Source of the DNA: CAZSAK01 sp964605155
Lineage (GTDB): Bacteria > Pseudomonadota > Gammaproteobacteria > SZUA-140
Direction: 5' to 3'
Assembly (NCBI GenBank): GCA_964605155.1
Contig: CAZSAK010000003.1
Coordinates: 123,731 to 187,730, forward strand
Length of the DNA stretch: 64,000 bases
Below are positions 1 through 9,174 of the stretch, piece by piece. Positions within the stretch are counted from its first letter, which is position 1. Each line of letters opens with the position of its first letter. A model generated the notes under the pieces. It saw only the letters and a list, made by a program, of their open reading frames with translations, searched no databases and was not told the origin of the DNA. The position numbers and the translations under genes are program-made.

Positions 1-1
1 G

Positions 2-508
2 ACAAAGGCCAGAAGCGCCACCTTCGAGAACAATGAATGGGTATTAAAGAACGTCAACCGCAGCGAGATAAACGAGAACCAGGTTTTGACCACACATCTG
101 GAGACCATGACAACATCCTTCTTGCTGAATCATGACATGATCGATGTCATCACCATCAAACCCGAAAGCCTGTCGGTGTGGGGATTGTATAGATACGTTG
201 AATATCTGCACGACAACGAACTCAACGCCGCCACGTATGAAAAGGTGTTATGGTCAAAAATCGTGCTGCCGTTCTCAACCGGCGTGATGGTGTTTCTTGC
301 TATACCGTTCGTCTTCGGTTCGTTGCGTTCGGTTGGTATCGGACACCGGATAATGGTGGGCACCCTGATAGGGATAGGATTCTATATATTCAACCAGATC
401 TTCAGCTATGTCGGCGTGGTCTATGAGATCAATCCGACGATCAGCGCAATCATTCCCACGGTGCTGTTTTTTGCGCTCGCCTTGCGCATGATCAGGCGGG
501 TCTATTGA
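2..508 (+). CDS. lptG: LptG, lipopolysaccharide export permease (3' part)
   Basis: Partial gene: the frame is open from the first complete codon at base 2 to TGA at 506-508, giving about 168 C-terminal residues. LptG and LptF form the inner-membrane permease of the LptB2FG ABC transporter that extracts lipopolysaccharide and passes it to LptC. Seen here: the end of the periplasmic domain, the family-typical stretch PESLSVWGLYRYVEYL, then WSKIVLPFSTGVMVFLAIPF opening the last helices, and FVFGSLRSVGIGHRI. The C-terminus ends in basic residues (RMIRRVY). lptF would be expected just upstream of the window. LptF is the only close alternative; the final position in the pair and the sequence favour LptG. 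Confidence 0.85.
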   Translation, partial: TKARSATFENNEWVLKNVNRSEINENQVLTTHLETMTTSFLLNHDMIDVITIKPESLSVWGLYRYVEYLHDNELNAATYEKVLWSKIVLPFSTGVMVFLAIPFVFGSLRSVGIGHRIMVGTLIGIGFYIFNQIFSYVGVVYEINPTISAIIPTVLFFALALRMIRRVY

Positions 509-529
509 TGATGATTATTAGGGGTTGTC

Positions 530-766
530 TCAGGCCAGCTCGTCGATCAGCGTTCCAAGAGTTTCATCCATCGTTTCGACCACCTTTGCCGAAGCCTCGA
601 CCTGGTTGCGGGCGATCATCAGGTTGATCATCGGTTCGGCAAGATTACTTGCCTGGTCCGAGGTCATGCTGTCGGCGCTGGCGATGGTGGCCGCGCTGCG
701 CTGGGCCTGTGCCAGACCGCGCTGGATGCCGAGGACACCGGTATTGAGTGCGTTTATCAGGTTCAT
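530..766 (-). CDS. Small FlgC-like (flagellar rod C-terminal-like) protein
   Basis: 78-residue protein starting MNLINALNTGVLGIQRG and ending VVETMDETLGTLIDELA. The C-terminal half (NLMIARNQVEASAKVVETMD) strongly resembles the C-terminal helix of flagellar rod proteins such as FlgC, where an N-V-E-x-S/A pattern is common, and the N-terminus resembles the matching N-terminal helix. At 78 residues it lacks the whole middle domain of a real rod protein. No other flagellar gene is nearby. The ATG is preceded by a GAGGGA ribosome binding site. Its function is unknown; a helical-bundle protein related to rod or flagellin termini is an inference. Confidence 0.7.
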   Translation of the reverse strand: MNLINALNTGVLGIQRGLAQAQRSAATIASADSMTSDQASNLAEPMINLMIARNQVEASAKVVETMDETLGTLIDELA

Positions 767-941
767 CTTGATCCCTCGATATTAAACGGGAAGGGTTATA
801 TAAACAGCCCGCTCTTGGGGAATATATCGGCAAAAACCGCCGAAATTCGAGCGTCCGCGACCCGTATTCGTATTTATATATTATTGATTATTAATAATAA
901 TAAATGCGCAGGCCATCCCGCGGGATGGGGTTTACCGGTTG

Positions 942-3113
942 TCACTTGACGACGATAACCTCGATCTCGCCGCTGCGACGCAGCACGATGACCCCCACAT
1001 CGTGTTCGTGACGACGGATCAGCAGATCCACCGAGCCACTGCCGAGCGTGAGGTTGGTGATCTCGACCTGATGCAGAAAAGGAGGGATGTCGGGTTTATA
1101 AAAGGTGATCCGCGGATGCGGTGTGTACGATATGGTCAGGCCCAGGCACGCCTGCAGGCAGGCGTGCGCAACGGTACTGGCCCAGGCCTGTGGAGCACAC
1201 GCCACCGGATACAGGGTTGGCCCGTCACCCGGGCGGCGGGGGAATCCGCAGAACAGTTCCGGCATCCGATAAAGATCGAGGAACAGGCTGGCGTCGAAAA
1301 GACCGGTGAGTATCCTGATAGCCGCCTCCTGAAAACCGTAGCGTGCCAGCCCCAGTGTGATGATGGCGTTATCGTGCGGCCATACCGCGCCGTTGTGATA
1401 CGACATCGGATTGAAACGTGACTCGGTTTGGGCGATGGTCCTTACCCCCCAACCGGAAAACATCGATTCATCGAGCAGGGTACGTGCCGTGCGGGCAGCG
1501 TAATCCGGGGTAGCGATACCACAGAACAGGGCATGTCCGGCGTTCGATGATCTCACCCTGCATGGCCGTTTACGGCCATCCAATGCGATGGCATAGGTAT
1601 TGATATCCTCGCACCAGAAGGACTGGTTGAACCGGTCCATGATCACCGCGGCCTTTTGCCTCAGGATCCTTGACCGGTCATGCTCGCCTCTGATATCGGC
1701 GAGCATTGCGGCGGAGTTCCACGCGTCGTACACGTAGCCCTGTACCTCGCACAGGGCAATCGGACCCTCGGCGTTACTGCCGTCGTGATGAAAGATGGAA
1801 TCGTTGGAATCCTTCCAGCCCTGCTGTACCAGTCCCTTGGCTCCCATGCGTACATATTCCACAAAACCGTCACCGTCCTTGTCACCGTATTCGTCGATCC
1901 ATTGCAGGGACGCCTCGATGTTGTGCCATATCGAGTCGATGAAGTCACGGTCACCGGTACGCAGATAATAATCCCCTGCCAGTTTTACAAACAGCGGGGT
2001 TGCATCGACCGTGCCGTAGTAGCGTGAAAACGGTACCTCTCCCAGGTTGGCCATCTCCCCCTTGCGGGTCTCGTGCATTATCTTGCCGGGTTCGGCTTCG
2101 CTGTCGGGGTCGACCGTCGTTGCCTGCGTCGCCGCCAGATACCCCAGCACGCCACGCGCGATCGCAGGGTTGACCCACAGGTATTGCAGGGCGGTGATGA
2201 TCCCGTCACGTCCGAACGGGGTGCTGAACCAGGGCACGCCGGCATAGGGATACGGGCCTTGATCGGTATTGCTGAGTAATAGATGCAGGTCTGCAGCCGA
2301 GCGATTTAACCAGTCATTGAATTGTTCATTCGAGGTGCTGACATGGCAATCACCGCCTCGACCTTCCTCGATTTCGCACACCACCGCTTTCAGAATGTCT
2401 TTATAGGTTGCGGGGGTGTGCGGACGGCTGCGGGTATTGCAACTGACGGAGAGATAGAAATTCTTCACCTCATGGGGTGCCAGAGTGACATTGAAACAGA
2501 TCCTGTCATGGCTCAATACCGCTTCATCGTGATGGAACATCAGGTAGGTCGTCCGCCTGATATCATCCAGTCCGATATAACCCAGTTCGATGGTGTGATC
2601 CGAGATATCGGTTGCAAGTCGACGTCCTCGCCTGGCACGCCTGGCACCCCTGACCTCGAAGATATCGGCGAAGTCGGCGTCGAATTCGTAGACAAACGCG
2701 AGATCGGCCGGCTTCATACCATAATTCACCAGCCGCAGATGTTCATGACAGACATCGTTCCACAGCAACCTGGTCCGGAACAGGTGGACCGTATCCTGGG
2801 GAACGGCAAGCTGCCCGTTGTGATAGATGTCGGGTATGGTGAGGTCGACGGTCAGCAGACTGTTGCTTCTGGAGATGGTCGAGTTCAGGAATACCGGTCG
2901 GCGGCCGTCTTCAAGATGGAGTTCGAGTCGGGACAGGTAGCGGGTATCCTGGTGATAGATACCCTGTTCACCATTACCGATGGATTGTATGTCACCGAAA
3001 CGGTCGAAAACGGCGAAACTGTCACCGTACTTGAGCGTTCGTGTGCGGTTGTCCAGTCTTGATGAGGTGGCGGCCACATAGGATTGTCCATCTATCTCTG
3101 TGACATCATCCAT
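942..3113 (-). CDS. Amylo-alpha-1,6-glucosidase / glycogen debranching-type enzyme
   Basis: 723 residues. The N-terminal ~220 residues match the bacterial debranching-enzyme N-terminal beta domain (GDSFAVFDRFGDIQ, GIYHQDTRYLSRLELH). The rest is an (alpha/alpha)6 glucosidase-type barrel with PWFSTPFGRDGIITALQYL, the Y-G-T-V-D-A-T-P segment, GWKDSNDSIFHHDG and MSYHNGAVWPHDNAI. Family knowledge suggests cleavage of alpha-1,6 branch points in glycogen or related glucans. There is no signal peptide, so it should be cytoplasmic. The next gene, also on this strand, is a GT4 glycosyltransferase, and glgA is 10 kb away, which fits glycogen turnover. The exact substrate cannot be told; some relatives act on other glycosides. 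The ATG start has only a weak ribosome binding site. Confidence 0.85.
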   Translation of the reverse strand: MDDVTEIDGQSYVAATSSRLDNRTRTLKYGDSFAVFDRFGDIQSIGNGEQGIYHQDTRYLSRLELHLEDGRRPVFLNSTISRSNSLLTVDLTIPDIYHNGQLAVPQDTVHLFRTRLLWNDVCHEHLRLVNYGMKPADLAFVYEFDADFADIFEVRGARRARRGRRLATDISDHTIELGYIGLDDIRRTTYLMFHHDEAVLSHDRICFNVTLAPHEVKNFYLSVSCNTRSRPHTPATYKDILKAVVCEIEEGRGGDCHVSTSNEQFNDWLNRSAADLHLLLSNTDQGPYPYAGVPWFSTPFGRDGIITALQYLWVNPAIARGVLGYLAATQATTVDPDSEAEPGKIMHETRKGEMANLGEVPFSRYYGTVDATPLFVKLAGDYYLRTGDRDFIDSIWHNIEASLQWIDEYGDKDGDGFVEYVRMGAKGLVQQGWKDSNDSIFHHDGSNAEGPIALCEVQGYVYDAWNSAAMLADIRGEHDRSRILRQKAAVIMDRFNQSFWCEDINTYAIALDGRKRPCRVRSSNAGHALFCGIATPDYAARTARTLLDESMFSGWGVRTIAQTESRFNPMSYHNGAVWPHDNAIITLGLARYGFQEAAIRILTGLFDASLFLDLYRMPELFCGFPRRPGDGPTLYPVACAPQAWASTVAHACLQACLGLTISYTPHPRITFYKPDIPPFLHQVEITNLTLGSGSVDLLIRRHEHDVGVIVLRRSGEIEVIVVK

Positions 3114-3209
3114 AATAGAACCTATCTTATAATATCACGCGGTCGCGACCGTGGTGCATTCGGACCAGGCCACGGCGCGCTGAGTGTGACGCAGTCCAGG
3201 CTAATTATA

Positions 3210-4256
3210 TTATCCCACCAGGCGCAGGCGATTGTAGTTATAGATCAATTGCTCGTATGCACTGACGTAGTCACGCGCCATGCGGGCGGCAGAATATCGT
3301 TGTTCAAACACGCGGCGACATGCGGCGCGGTGCAGCCCGCCGACCTTCTCAACGGCCGCGACCGCCTCGTCCTGATTGTCGACGATGAATCCGGTAACGC
3401 CGTCATGCATGACTTCGGGCACCGAGCCGTTGCGATAGGCGATCACCGGGGTGCCACAGGCCATCGACTCGATCATCACCAGGCCGAAGGGTTCGGGCCA
3501 GTCGATCGGAAACAACAGGGCATAGGCATTGCCGAGAAAATCGTCCTTGTCTGCCTCCCCGATCTCACCGATGTATTCCACTTCGGGCCCCTTCAGGAAC
3601 GGTTTGATGCGGGTCTCGAAATACTCCACGTCGACCTTGTCCACCTTGGCAGCGATTCTGAGTTTCATACCAACCTTCCTCGCGATCTCGATGGCTCGGT
3701 CGACGCGTTTTTCCGGGGAGATACGGCCAAGAAAGGCAAGATATGAACCCGGCTGGTCTCTGAAGTTATACGATTCGCCGGGTATGCCATTATATATAGT
3801 GGCCTGCCAGTTGGCCCACGGGATGGGGCTGCGTTGATGATCGGAGATGGAGACCACGGGTATTTCCCTGAACTCCTCGTAGAGCGGTTGCCACTCGATA
3901 AAGTCCAGCCGCCCGTGATGGGTGGTGATGGACGGGACATCCAGCCTGCGACACAACGGAAAATGCATGTAGCCGGTGTGAAAATGGATGATGTCGAAAC
4001 GCGATGACCGCAGGTAGATCTTCTCCAGCATCAACAGGTGGGCTGCGAGCGGGTCCGTCCTGTTTTCGAGTCTCAATGCCGTGGGGATAATAGGTTCGAG
4101 TCGGGCGTTGGTGATCGAGTCACCACTGGCAAACAGGGTGACGTCATGGCCCAGCCGGATCAATTCCTCGGTGAGATAGGAGACAATACGTTCGGTGCCA
4201 CCGTACTGCTTGGGCGGGACACTCTCGATGAGTGGTGATACCTGTGCAATCCTCAT
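3210..4256 (-). CDS. Glycosyltransferase family 4 (GT-B fold)
   Basis: 348 residues. The N-terminal Rossmann half starts MRIAQVSPLIESVPPKQYGG, with a glycine-containing loop that in GT4 enzymes contacts the nucleotide sugar. The C-terminal half has GRISPEKRVDRAIEIA, the usual GT4 hinge and phosphate-binding region, and the E-x7-E motif in EPFGLVMIESMACGTPVIA. The ATG is preceded by TGGAGG at good spacing. It lies upstream of, and on the same strand as, the debranching enzyme, with about 96 nt between them, so they may be cotranscribed. Donor and acceptor are not predictable; a role in alpha-glucan or surface polysaccharide synthesis is inference. Confidence 0.85.
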   Translation of the reverse strand: MRIAQVSPLIESVPPKQYGGTERIVSYLTEELIRLGHDVTLFASGDSITNARLEPIIPTALRLENRTDPLAAHLLMLEKIYLRSSRFDIIHFHTGYMHFPLCRRLDVPSITTHHGRLDFIEWQPLYEEFREIPVVSISDHQRSPIPWANWQATIYNGIPGESYNFRDQPGSYLAFLGRISPEKRVDRAIEIARKVGMKLRIAAKVDKVDVEYFETRIKPFLKGPEVEYIGEIGEADKDDFLGNAYALLFPIDWPEPFGLVMIESMACGTPVIAYRNGSVPEVMHDGVTGFIVDNQDEAVAAVEKVGGLHRAACRRVFEQRYSAARMARDYVSAYEQLIYNYNRLRLVG

Positions 4257-4561
4257 AATGGGGTTTCCTCCATTTGGCGGCGCATTAGCCAGCTGTGCCT
4301 GTTAATGCATGATGGATGCCATCTTCCGGAAGACGGTGGGATCAGCACTGTAATAGTGCGGGGTTATCCACAGGACAATTTTAAGTTAAGCTTATATAAT
4401 TACAGATAATTTTATTCGTGTGGAAGGGTCATGGCCGCGTGCTGGGGCCGGGAACACCGGTGGCAGGATTGACCTGCCGGGGATCCCCCGGTCGTTGCCA
4501 ATTAGTTGGCGAACGTGATCTTTAACCACAATAAAGATAAGGGTATAGGCTCCAGGTTGAA

Positions 4562-4637
4562 TGGCGCTCCCTAGGGGACTCGAACCCCTGTTACCGCCGT
4601 GAGAGGGCGGTGTCCTAGGCCGCTAGACGAAGGGAGC
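4562..4637 (-). tRNA. tRNA-Glu (anticodon CUC)
   Basis: On the minus strand this 76-nt segment folds as a cloverleaf. The acceptor stem GCTCCCT pairs with AGGGAGC, followed by discriminator G and an encoded CCA. The anticodon arm is CCGCC-CTCTCAC-GGCGG, giving anticodon CUC, and the T arm contains GGTTCGAGTCC. The body closely matches bacterial tRNA-Glu, but most bacteria use UUC, so this is the less common CUC isoacceptor that reads GAG. It stands alone between the glycosyltransferase gene and pcnB. Confidence 0.95.
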
Positions 4638-4720
4638 TGTCAGATACGCCACCCGCGAGGAATCAGGATGGCGTGGCGATTATAGGTTATTATACAGACT
4701 CTTAATAGTTCGTATTCGAT

Positions 4721-6049
4721 TTGGAAGAAGATATTTCAAGGCAGGTTACTATCAGCGATCCCATCATCATACCCCGTGCGGAACACACGATCTCGCGTTC
4801 CGTGATCAGTCAGAATGCGCTCAAGGTCCTCTACCGGCTCAAGGAAGCCGGTTACCAGGCGAGCCTGGTCGGCGGCTGCGTGCGTGACATGCTGCTGGGC
4901 CGTGAACCGAAGGATTTCGACGTTACCACCAATGCCCGGCCCGAGGAGGTCAAGGCCCTGTTTCGCAATTGCCGCTTGATCGGCCGCCGATTCCGGCTGG
5001 CGCATGTCCATTTCGGCCGGGAGATCATCGAGGTGGCGACCTTCCGTGCCCAGCACACAGGTGATGAAGAGGGCGGTGTCATCGAAGACGGCATGATACT
5101 CAGGGACAACGTCTATGGCACGATCGAGGATGATGTCTGGCGGCGCGACTTTACCGTCAACGCCCTCTATTACAACATCGAGGATTTTTCCGTCATCGAC
5201 TATACCAACGGCGTCGAGGATCTCAAGGCGGGCGTGTTGCGCCTGATCGGTTCACCGCTGTTGCGCTACAAGGAGGACCCTGTACGCATGCTGCGCGTGG
5301 TGCGGTTTGCATCAAAACTGGGTTTTCGCATCGATCCTGATACCGAGGCGCCGCTCGGCGAACTCGGCTATCTGTTGGCGGAGATCCCGCCGGCGCGCCT
5401 GTATGAAGAGGTCTTGAAGCTGTTTCTCGGCGGTAGCGCGGTACAGACATTCGAACTGTTGCGCCATTACGACCTGTTCAAATATCTCTTTCCACAAACC
5501 GACCGGTGCCTGGCCAAACAGGAGGGTGGGTTTCCGTTTACCTTGCTGATACACGCTCTCACCAATACCGATGAACGCATCTCGCAGGACAAGCCGGTCA
5601 CGCCGTCTTTCCTTTATGCCGCCATGTTGTGGCAACCAATGCATGAACTGGCGCAGCAACTGCAGGAAGACGGGATGACCGAACTGCAGGCGATTCATGC
5701 GGCCTCGAGGGAGGTAACGTCGGAGCAGATAAAGCATGTCATATTGCCGCGGCGATTCGGCATGCATATGCGGGAGATCTGGATGTTGCAACCGAGATTG
5801 AGGCGCATCACCGGCAAAAGACCCTCGCGTCTGGTGCATCATCCCCGTTTCCGGGCGGCGTATGATTTCCTGTTGTTGCGCGCGCAGGCCGGTGAAGACG
5901 TACAGGATCTGTGTGACTGGTGGACGGAATTCCAGCTGACCGTGGAACCCGATCCGCAGCAGGACATTCCCGCGGCAAGGGCGAAAAAGCGTTCGCGCCG
6001 TCCGCGCAGAAAACCACGGACCGTGCATGCCTCCTCCTCCGGGGAGTAG
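4721..6049 (+). CDS. pcnB: Poly(A) polymerase I
   Basis: 442 residues. PcnB adds 3' poly(A) tails to RNA, promoting decay; it belongs to the class II nucleotidyltransferase family with CCA-adding enzymes. Seen: LVGGCVRDMLLGREPKDFDV with the two catalytic carboxylates of the D-x-D motif, FRNCRLIGRRFRLAHV, the RRDFTVNALYYN motif, and a very basic C-terminal tail (AKKRSRRPRRKPRT) typical of PcnB and absent from CCA-adding enzymes. The frame has only a TTG at 4721 to start from before the conserved region, with a poor ribosome binding site. folK follows with a 2-11 nt gap, as in many gammaproteobacteria. Confidence 0.93.
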   Translation: MEEDISRQVTISDPIIIPRAEHTISRSVISQNALKVLYRLKEAGYQASLVGGCVRDMLLGREPKDFDVTTNARPEEVKALFRNCRLIGRRFRLAHVHFGREIIEVATFRAQHTGDEEGGVIEDGMILRDNVYGTIEDDVWRRDFTVNALYYNIEDFSVIDYTNGVEDLKAGVLRLIGSPLLRYKEDPVRMLRVVRFASKLGFRIDPDTEAPLGELGYLLAEIPPARLYEEVLKLFLGGSAVQTFELLRHYDLFKYLFPQTDRCLAKQEGGFPFTLLIHALTNTDERISQDKPVTPSFLYAAMLWQPMHELAQQLQEDGMTELQAIHAASREVTSEQIKHVILPRRFGMHMREIWMLQPRLRRITGKRPSRLVHHPRFRAAYDFLLLRAQAGEDVQDLCDWWTEFQLTVEPDPQQDIPAARAKKRSRRPRRKPRTVHASSSGE

Positions 6050-6060
6050 TATTGTCAGCC

Positions 6061-6588
6061 ATGACGCAGGCCACCACGACAGCGGTACGGACATATATCG
6101 GATTGGGCAGTAATCTTGTCGAACCGGTCGAGCAGATCAGGTCTGCGCTTGCCGAACTCGACGACATAAACGCATCCGGTTGCATCGCATACTCATCGCT
6201 GTATCGCAGTGCGCCGCTGGGTCCCGCCGGCCAGCCCGACTACGTCAATGCCGTGGCCGCGCTGGATACGGAATTGTCGGCGCATGATCTGCTGACTGCG
6301 TTACAGGACATCGAGCAACGTCACGGCCGCGACCGGAGCGGTGAACGCTGGGGTCCGCGTATCCTGGATCTGGATATCCTGCTCTATGGTCGCGAGCGGA
6401 TCGATGATCACCGTCTGACCATACCGCATCCTGAAATGCATAAGCGCAACTTTGTCCTGTATCCATTATATGAGATCGCCCCCCGGCTTGATCTGCCGGG
6501 GCTGGGCAGCCTGCGTAACTTGCTGGAAAGATCATCGCGACAGGGTTTGCAGCGGCTGGAGGAAACGGGTGAGTCGATCACATCCTGA
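6061..6588 (+). CDS. folK: 6-hydroxymethyl-7,8-dihydropterin pyrophosphokinase (HPPK)
   Basis: 175 residues. FolK transfers pyrophosphate from ATP to 6-hydroxymethyl-7,8-dihydropterin in folate synthesis. Seen: YIGLGSNLVEPVEQI at the N-terminus, RSAPLGPAGQPDYVNAV, the signature RWGPRILDLDILLYG with the magnesium-binding D-x-D, and HPEMHKRNFVLYPL. An in-frame TTG at 6052 lies 5 nt after GGGGAG and could be the true start; I chose the ATG. The 3' end overlaps the GTG start of the deoxynucleoside kinase gene by 20 nt, implying translational coupling in pcnB-folK-dNK. Confidence 0.93.
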   Translation: MTQATTTAVRTYIGLGSNLVEPVEQIRSALAELDDINASGCIAYSSLYRSAPLGPAGQPDYVNAVAALDTELSAHDLLTALQDIEQRHGRDRSGERWGPRILDLDILLYGRERIDDHRLTIPHPEMHKRNFVLYPLYEIAPRLDLPGLGSLRNLLERSSRQGLQRLEETGESITS

Positions 6589-7219
6589 TTTCATCGTCGT
6601 CGAAGGTCCCATCGGCGTCGGCAAGACCAGTCTGGCCAGGCGCCTGGCGGATACATTCGGTACCGAGCTGCTGCTCGAGGGTGCGGAGGCGAATCCGTTC
6701 CTGGATCGTTTTTACGCCAACCCTCGCCAGGCCGCACTGCCCACGCAGCTGTTCTTCCTGTTTCAGCGCGCGCGCCAGATCCAGGAAATGCGCCAGGGTG
6801 ATATCTTTCAAACGGTCAGGATCGCCGATTTCCTGATCGACAAGGATCACCTGTTCGCACGTCTGACACTGGATGATGATGAACTGCGTTTATACGAACA
6901 GGTATACAACCAGTTGACACTCGATGCGCCACGACCGGATCTGGTGATCTATCTGCAGGCACCGGCGGAAGTCCTGATGGACCGTATCATGCGACGCGGC
7001 GTGCGTTATGAACAGATGATCACGTTTGAATATCTGCAGCGCGTTGTCGATGCCTATGCGCGTTTTTTCCATTTCTATAATACGGCGCCGTTGCTGATCG
7101 TGAATGCCTCCGAGATCGATCCCATCAATAATGACCAGGATTTCAGCGCCCTGTTGAAACGAGTTCGTGAGATCAACAGCGGCCGTCATTATTTCAATCC
7201 GCTGCCGTTGAATCTCTGA
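6569..7219 (+). CDS. Deoxynucleoside kinase (dCK/dGK family)
   Basis: 216 residues from a GTG start preceded by GGAGGA; the frame is open further upstream but that part overlaps folK and shows no homology. Family role: phosphorylation of deoxyadenosine, deoxyguanosine or deoxycytidine with ATP. Seen: P-loop VVEGPIGVGKTSLARRLA, FFLFQRARQIQ, the IADFLIDKDHLFA region corresponding to the catalytic D-R segment, and the lid arginines in RIMRRGVRYEQ. Its placement between folK and panB is common in gammaproteobacteria and beta relatives. Nucleoside specificity cannot be read from the sequence. Confidence 0.88.
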   Translation: MSRSHPDFIVVEGPIGVGKTSLARRLADTFGTELLLEGAEANPFLDRFYANPRQAALPTQLFFLFQRARQIQEMRQGDIFQTVRIADFLIDKDHLFARLTLDDDELRLYEQVYNQLTLDAPRPDLVIYLQAPAEVLMDRIMRRGVRYEQMITFEYLQRVVDAYARFFHFYNTAPLLIVNASEIDPINNDQDFSALLKRVREINSGRHYFNPLPLNL

Positions 7220-7246
7220 CCGCGCAAGGCCAGCGTCTGATTGGGT

Positions 7247-7252
7247 TATAAT
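7247..7252 (+). promoter_or_regulatory. Candidate -10 box upstream of panB
   Basis: A perfect TATAAT lies 49 nt before the panB ATG, in the only AT-rich stretch between the deoxynucleoside kinase gene and panB. No good -35 hexamer is seen 17 nt upstream, so this is a tentative sigma70 promoter for panBC. Confidence 0.4.
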
Positions 7253-7300
7253 TTTTGCAATTCAGGTTCCTGCATCTACAGCAAACGACGATAGTGCGAC

Positions 7301-8125
7301 ATGTCCGATAAGACCGCCACACACACCGCCTCCCCCATCACACTCGCAACGTTGCGGGAGATGAGGCAACGGGGCGAGAAGATCGCCTGCCTGACGGTCT
7401 ATGATGCGAGTTTCGCCACCGTGCTGGAGAGTGCAGGCGTCGAGGTGTTGCTGGTAGGCGATTCGCTGGGCAACGTGATACAGGGCCATGAAACCACCCT
7501 GCCGGTTACCCTGACCGATATGATCTATCATACCCGTTGTGTCCATCGCGGCCGGCGCCGGGCCTTGATCATGGCGGATATGCCGTTCATGAGCGATGCA
7601 GCGCCCGCACAGGCGCTCGGCAACGCGGCGCGGCTGATGAAGGAGGGCGGTGCCCATATCGTCAAGCTGGAAGGCGGTGCGGTGTTGGCCGACACCGTAC
7701 GCCTGTTGAGTGAGCGCGGCATCCCGGTATGCGCCCACCTGGGATTATTGCCCCAGTCGATCCACAAGCTGGGCGCATACCGGGTGCAGGGCAGGGAGCA
7801 ACAGGATGCCAGCCGGATCCTCGCCGATGCGAAACTGCTCGAAGAGGCGGGTGCGGATCTGCTGTTGCTGGAATGCGTGTCCGCAGCACTGGCGCAGGAG
7901 GTTGTCGCCGCGGCGGGCATCCCGGTGATCGGTATCGGTGCCGGTCCCTCATGTGACGCGCAGGTACTGGTGCTGTATGACATGCTGGGTATCACACCCG
8001 GTAAACGGCCGAAATTCTCGCGGGATTTCCTCAGTGGCGGTCACGGGATTCACGAGGCGGTCGCCGCCTACGTCAAGGCGGTCAAGCAGGGGGACTTTCC
8101 GGCTGCCGAGCATACCTATCGCTGA
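7301..8125 (+). CDS. panB: 3-methyl-2-oxobutanoate hydroxymethyltransferase (ketopantoate hydroxymethyltransferase)
   Basis: 274 residues. PanB transfers the hydroxymethyl group of 5,10-methylene-tetrahydrofolate to 2-oxoisovalerate, the first step of pantothenate synthesis. Seen: ACLTVYDASFATVLESAGVE, the metal-binding LLVGDSLGNVIQGHETTLPV, MKEGGAHIVKLEGG, VCAHLGLLPQSIHKLGAY and GIGAGPSCDAQVLVLYDMLG. Full family length. The TGA stop overlaps the panC ATG by one base (TGATG), so panB and panC are translationally coupled. Confidence 0.96.
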   Translation: MSDKTATHTASPITLATLREMRQRGEKIACLTVYDASFATVLESAGVEVLLVGDSLGNVIQGHETTLPVTLTDMIYHTRCVHRGRRRALIMADMPFMSDAAPAQALGNAARLMKEGGAHIVKLEGGAVLADTVRLLSERGIPVCAHLGLLPQSIHKLGAYRVQGREQQDASRILADAKLLEEAGADLLLLECVSAALAQEVVAAAGIPVIGIGAGPSCDAQVLVLYDMLGITPGKRPKFSRDFLSGGHGIHEAVAAYVKAVKQGDFPAAEHTYR

Positions 8126-8976
8126 TGCAGACCGCGCACACCGTCAGCGCACTTCGTGACATCCTCCGGCCACTGCGTGAAGCATGCCAGCGGATCGCCT
8201 TCATCCCGACCATGGGCAACCTGCATGAGGGGCATCTCAAGCTTGTCGCCGCGGCAGGATCCCTGGCGGAGCAGCGGGTGATGAGCATCTTCGTCAACCC
8301 CCTGCAGTTTAATGATAAACAGGATTTCGATGCATATCCAAACACGTTGGAAGAAGATATCGACAAATTAAGCCATATCGGCGTGGATGTGGTATTCATT
8401 CCGGATGCCGGTGAGATCTATCCAAACGGCATGGAGCGCTCGACAAAGGTTGAGGTCCCGGGACTTTCGGATATCCTCTGTGGCCGGTTCCGGCCGGGAC
8501 ATTTCACTGGGGTCGCGACCGTCGTTGCCAAGCTGTTTCATATTGTCCAGCCGGACGCGGCGGTGTTCGGCGAAAAGGATTATCAGCAATTGCTGGTCAT
8601 CCGACGCATGGTAAAGGATCTGTGCATGCCGATCGAGATCGCAGGCGTTGCGACCGTGCGCGAACACGACGGTTTGGCGTTGAGTTCACGCAACCGTTAC
8701 CTGACCACGGACGAACGCGGACGGGCGGTGATGCTGTACCGTACCTTGCAGGCGGCCCGCGACCGGATCGCCGCCGGTGATACGGATTACCGCGGGATCG
8801 AAAGGTTCGCGACCGCAGCATTGAACGCTGCGGGATTCAAGACCGAATACGTCGCGGTGCGCCGTGCACAGGATCTGGATGAGCCCGAAGATAACCACGG
8901 GCAGCTGGTGATTCTCGCCGCCGCCTGGTTGGGCAGGGCGCGACTGATCGACAATATCCTGCTGGATCGTTCCTGA
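8125..8976 (+). CDS. panC: Pantothenate synthetase (pantoate-beta-alanine ligase)
   Basis: 283 residues. PanC condenses pantoate and beta-alanine with ATP to pantothenate. Seen: FIPTMGNLHEGHLKLV with the H-x-G-H nucleotidyl-transfer motif, SIFVNPLQF, LCGRFRPGHFTGVATVVAKL, VFGEKDYQQLLVIRRM (the K-M/S-K-S-like region), and SSRNRYL. Full length. A perfect 7-bp hairpin (8986-9009) follows the stop codon without a T tract. Confidence 0.96.
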   Translation: MQTAHTVSALRDILRPLREACQRIAFIPTMGNLHEGHLKLVAAAGSLAEQRVMSIFVNPLQFNDKQDFDAYPNTLEEDIDKLSHIGVDVVFIPDAGEIYPNGMERSTKVEVPGLSDILCGRFRPGHFTGVATVVAKLFHIVQPDAAVFGEKDYQQLLVIRRMVKDLCMPIEIAGVATVREHDGLALSSRNRYLTTDERGRAVMLYRTLQAARDRIAAGDTDYRGIERFATAALNAAGFKTEYVAVRRAQDLDEPEDNHGQLVILAAAWLGRARLIDNILLDRS

Positions 8977-9174
8977 ATCATCCCCCGGCGATCTGGTTGA
9001 TAATCGCCGCTAGGTGATAGTTATTTGACGCTTGAGAATAAATTGTCCACCCCCATGTGTGATGAAGGGTGTACATCCCGGCAATCGAGGCATTAAAATT
9101 CATCCTTTGCCCGACTACAGCCGATTATCGGGATAGATTACTGACAGGATTATGCAACGTTACAGGTATTCAGG

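Noticed and set aside
2322..3062. 246-codon plus-strand frame inside the debranching enzyme gene
   Set aside because: Antisense to clearly conserved enzyme motifs and without recognisable protein features.
5312..6094. 260-codon minus-strand frame opposite pcnB
   Set aside because: Lies antisense to conserved PcnB motifs and overlaps the pcnB-folK junction; no homology seen.
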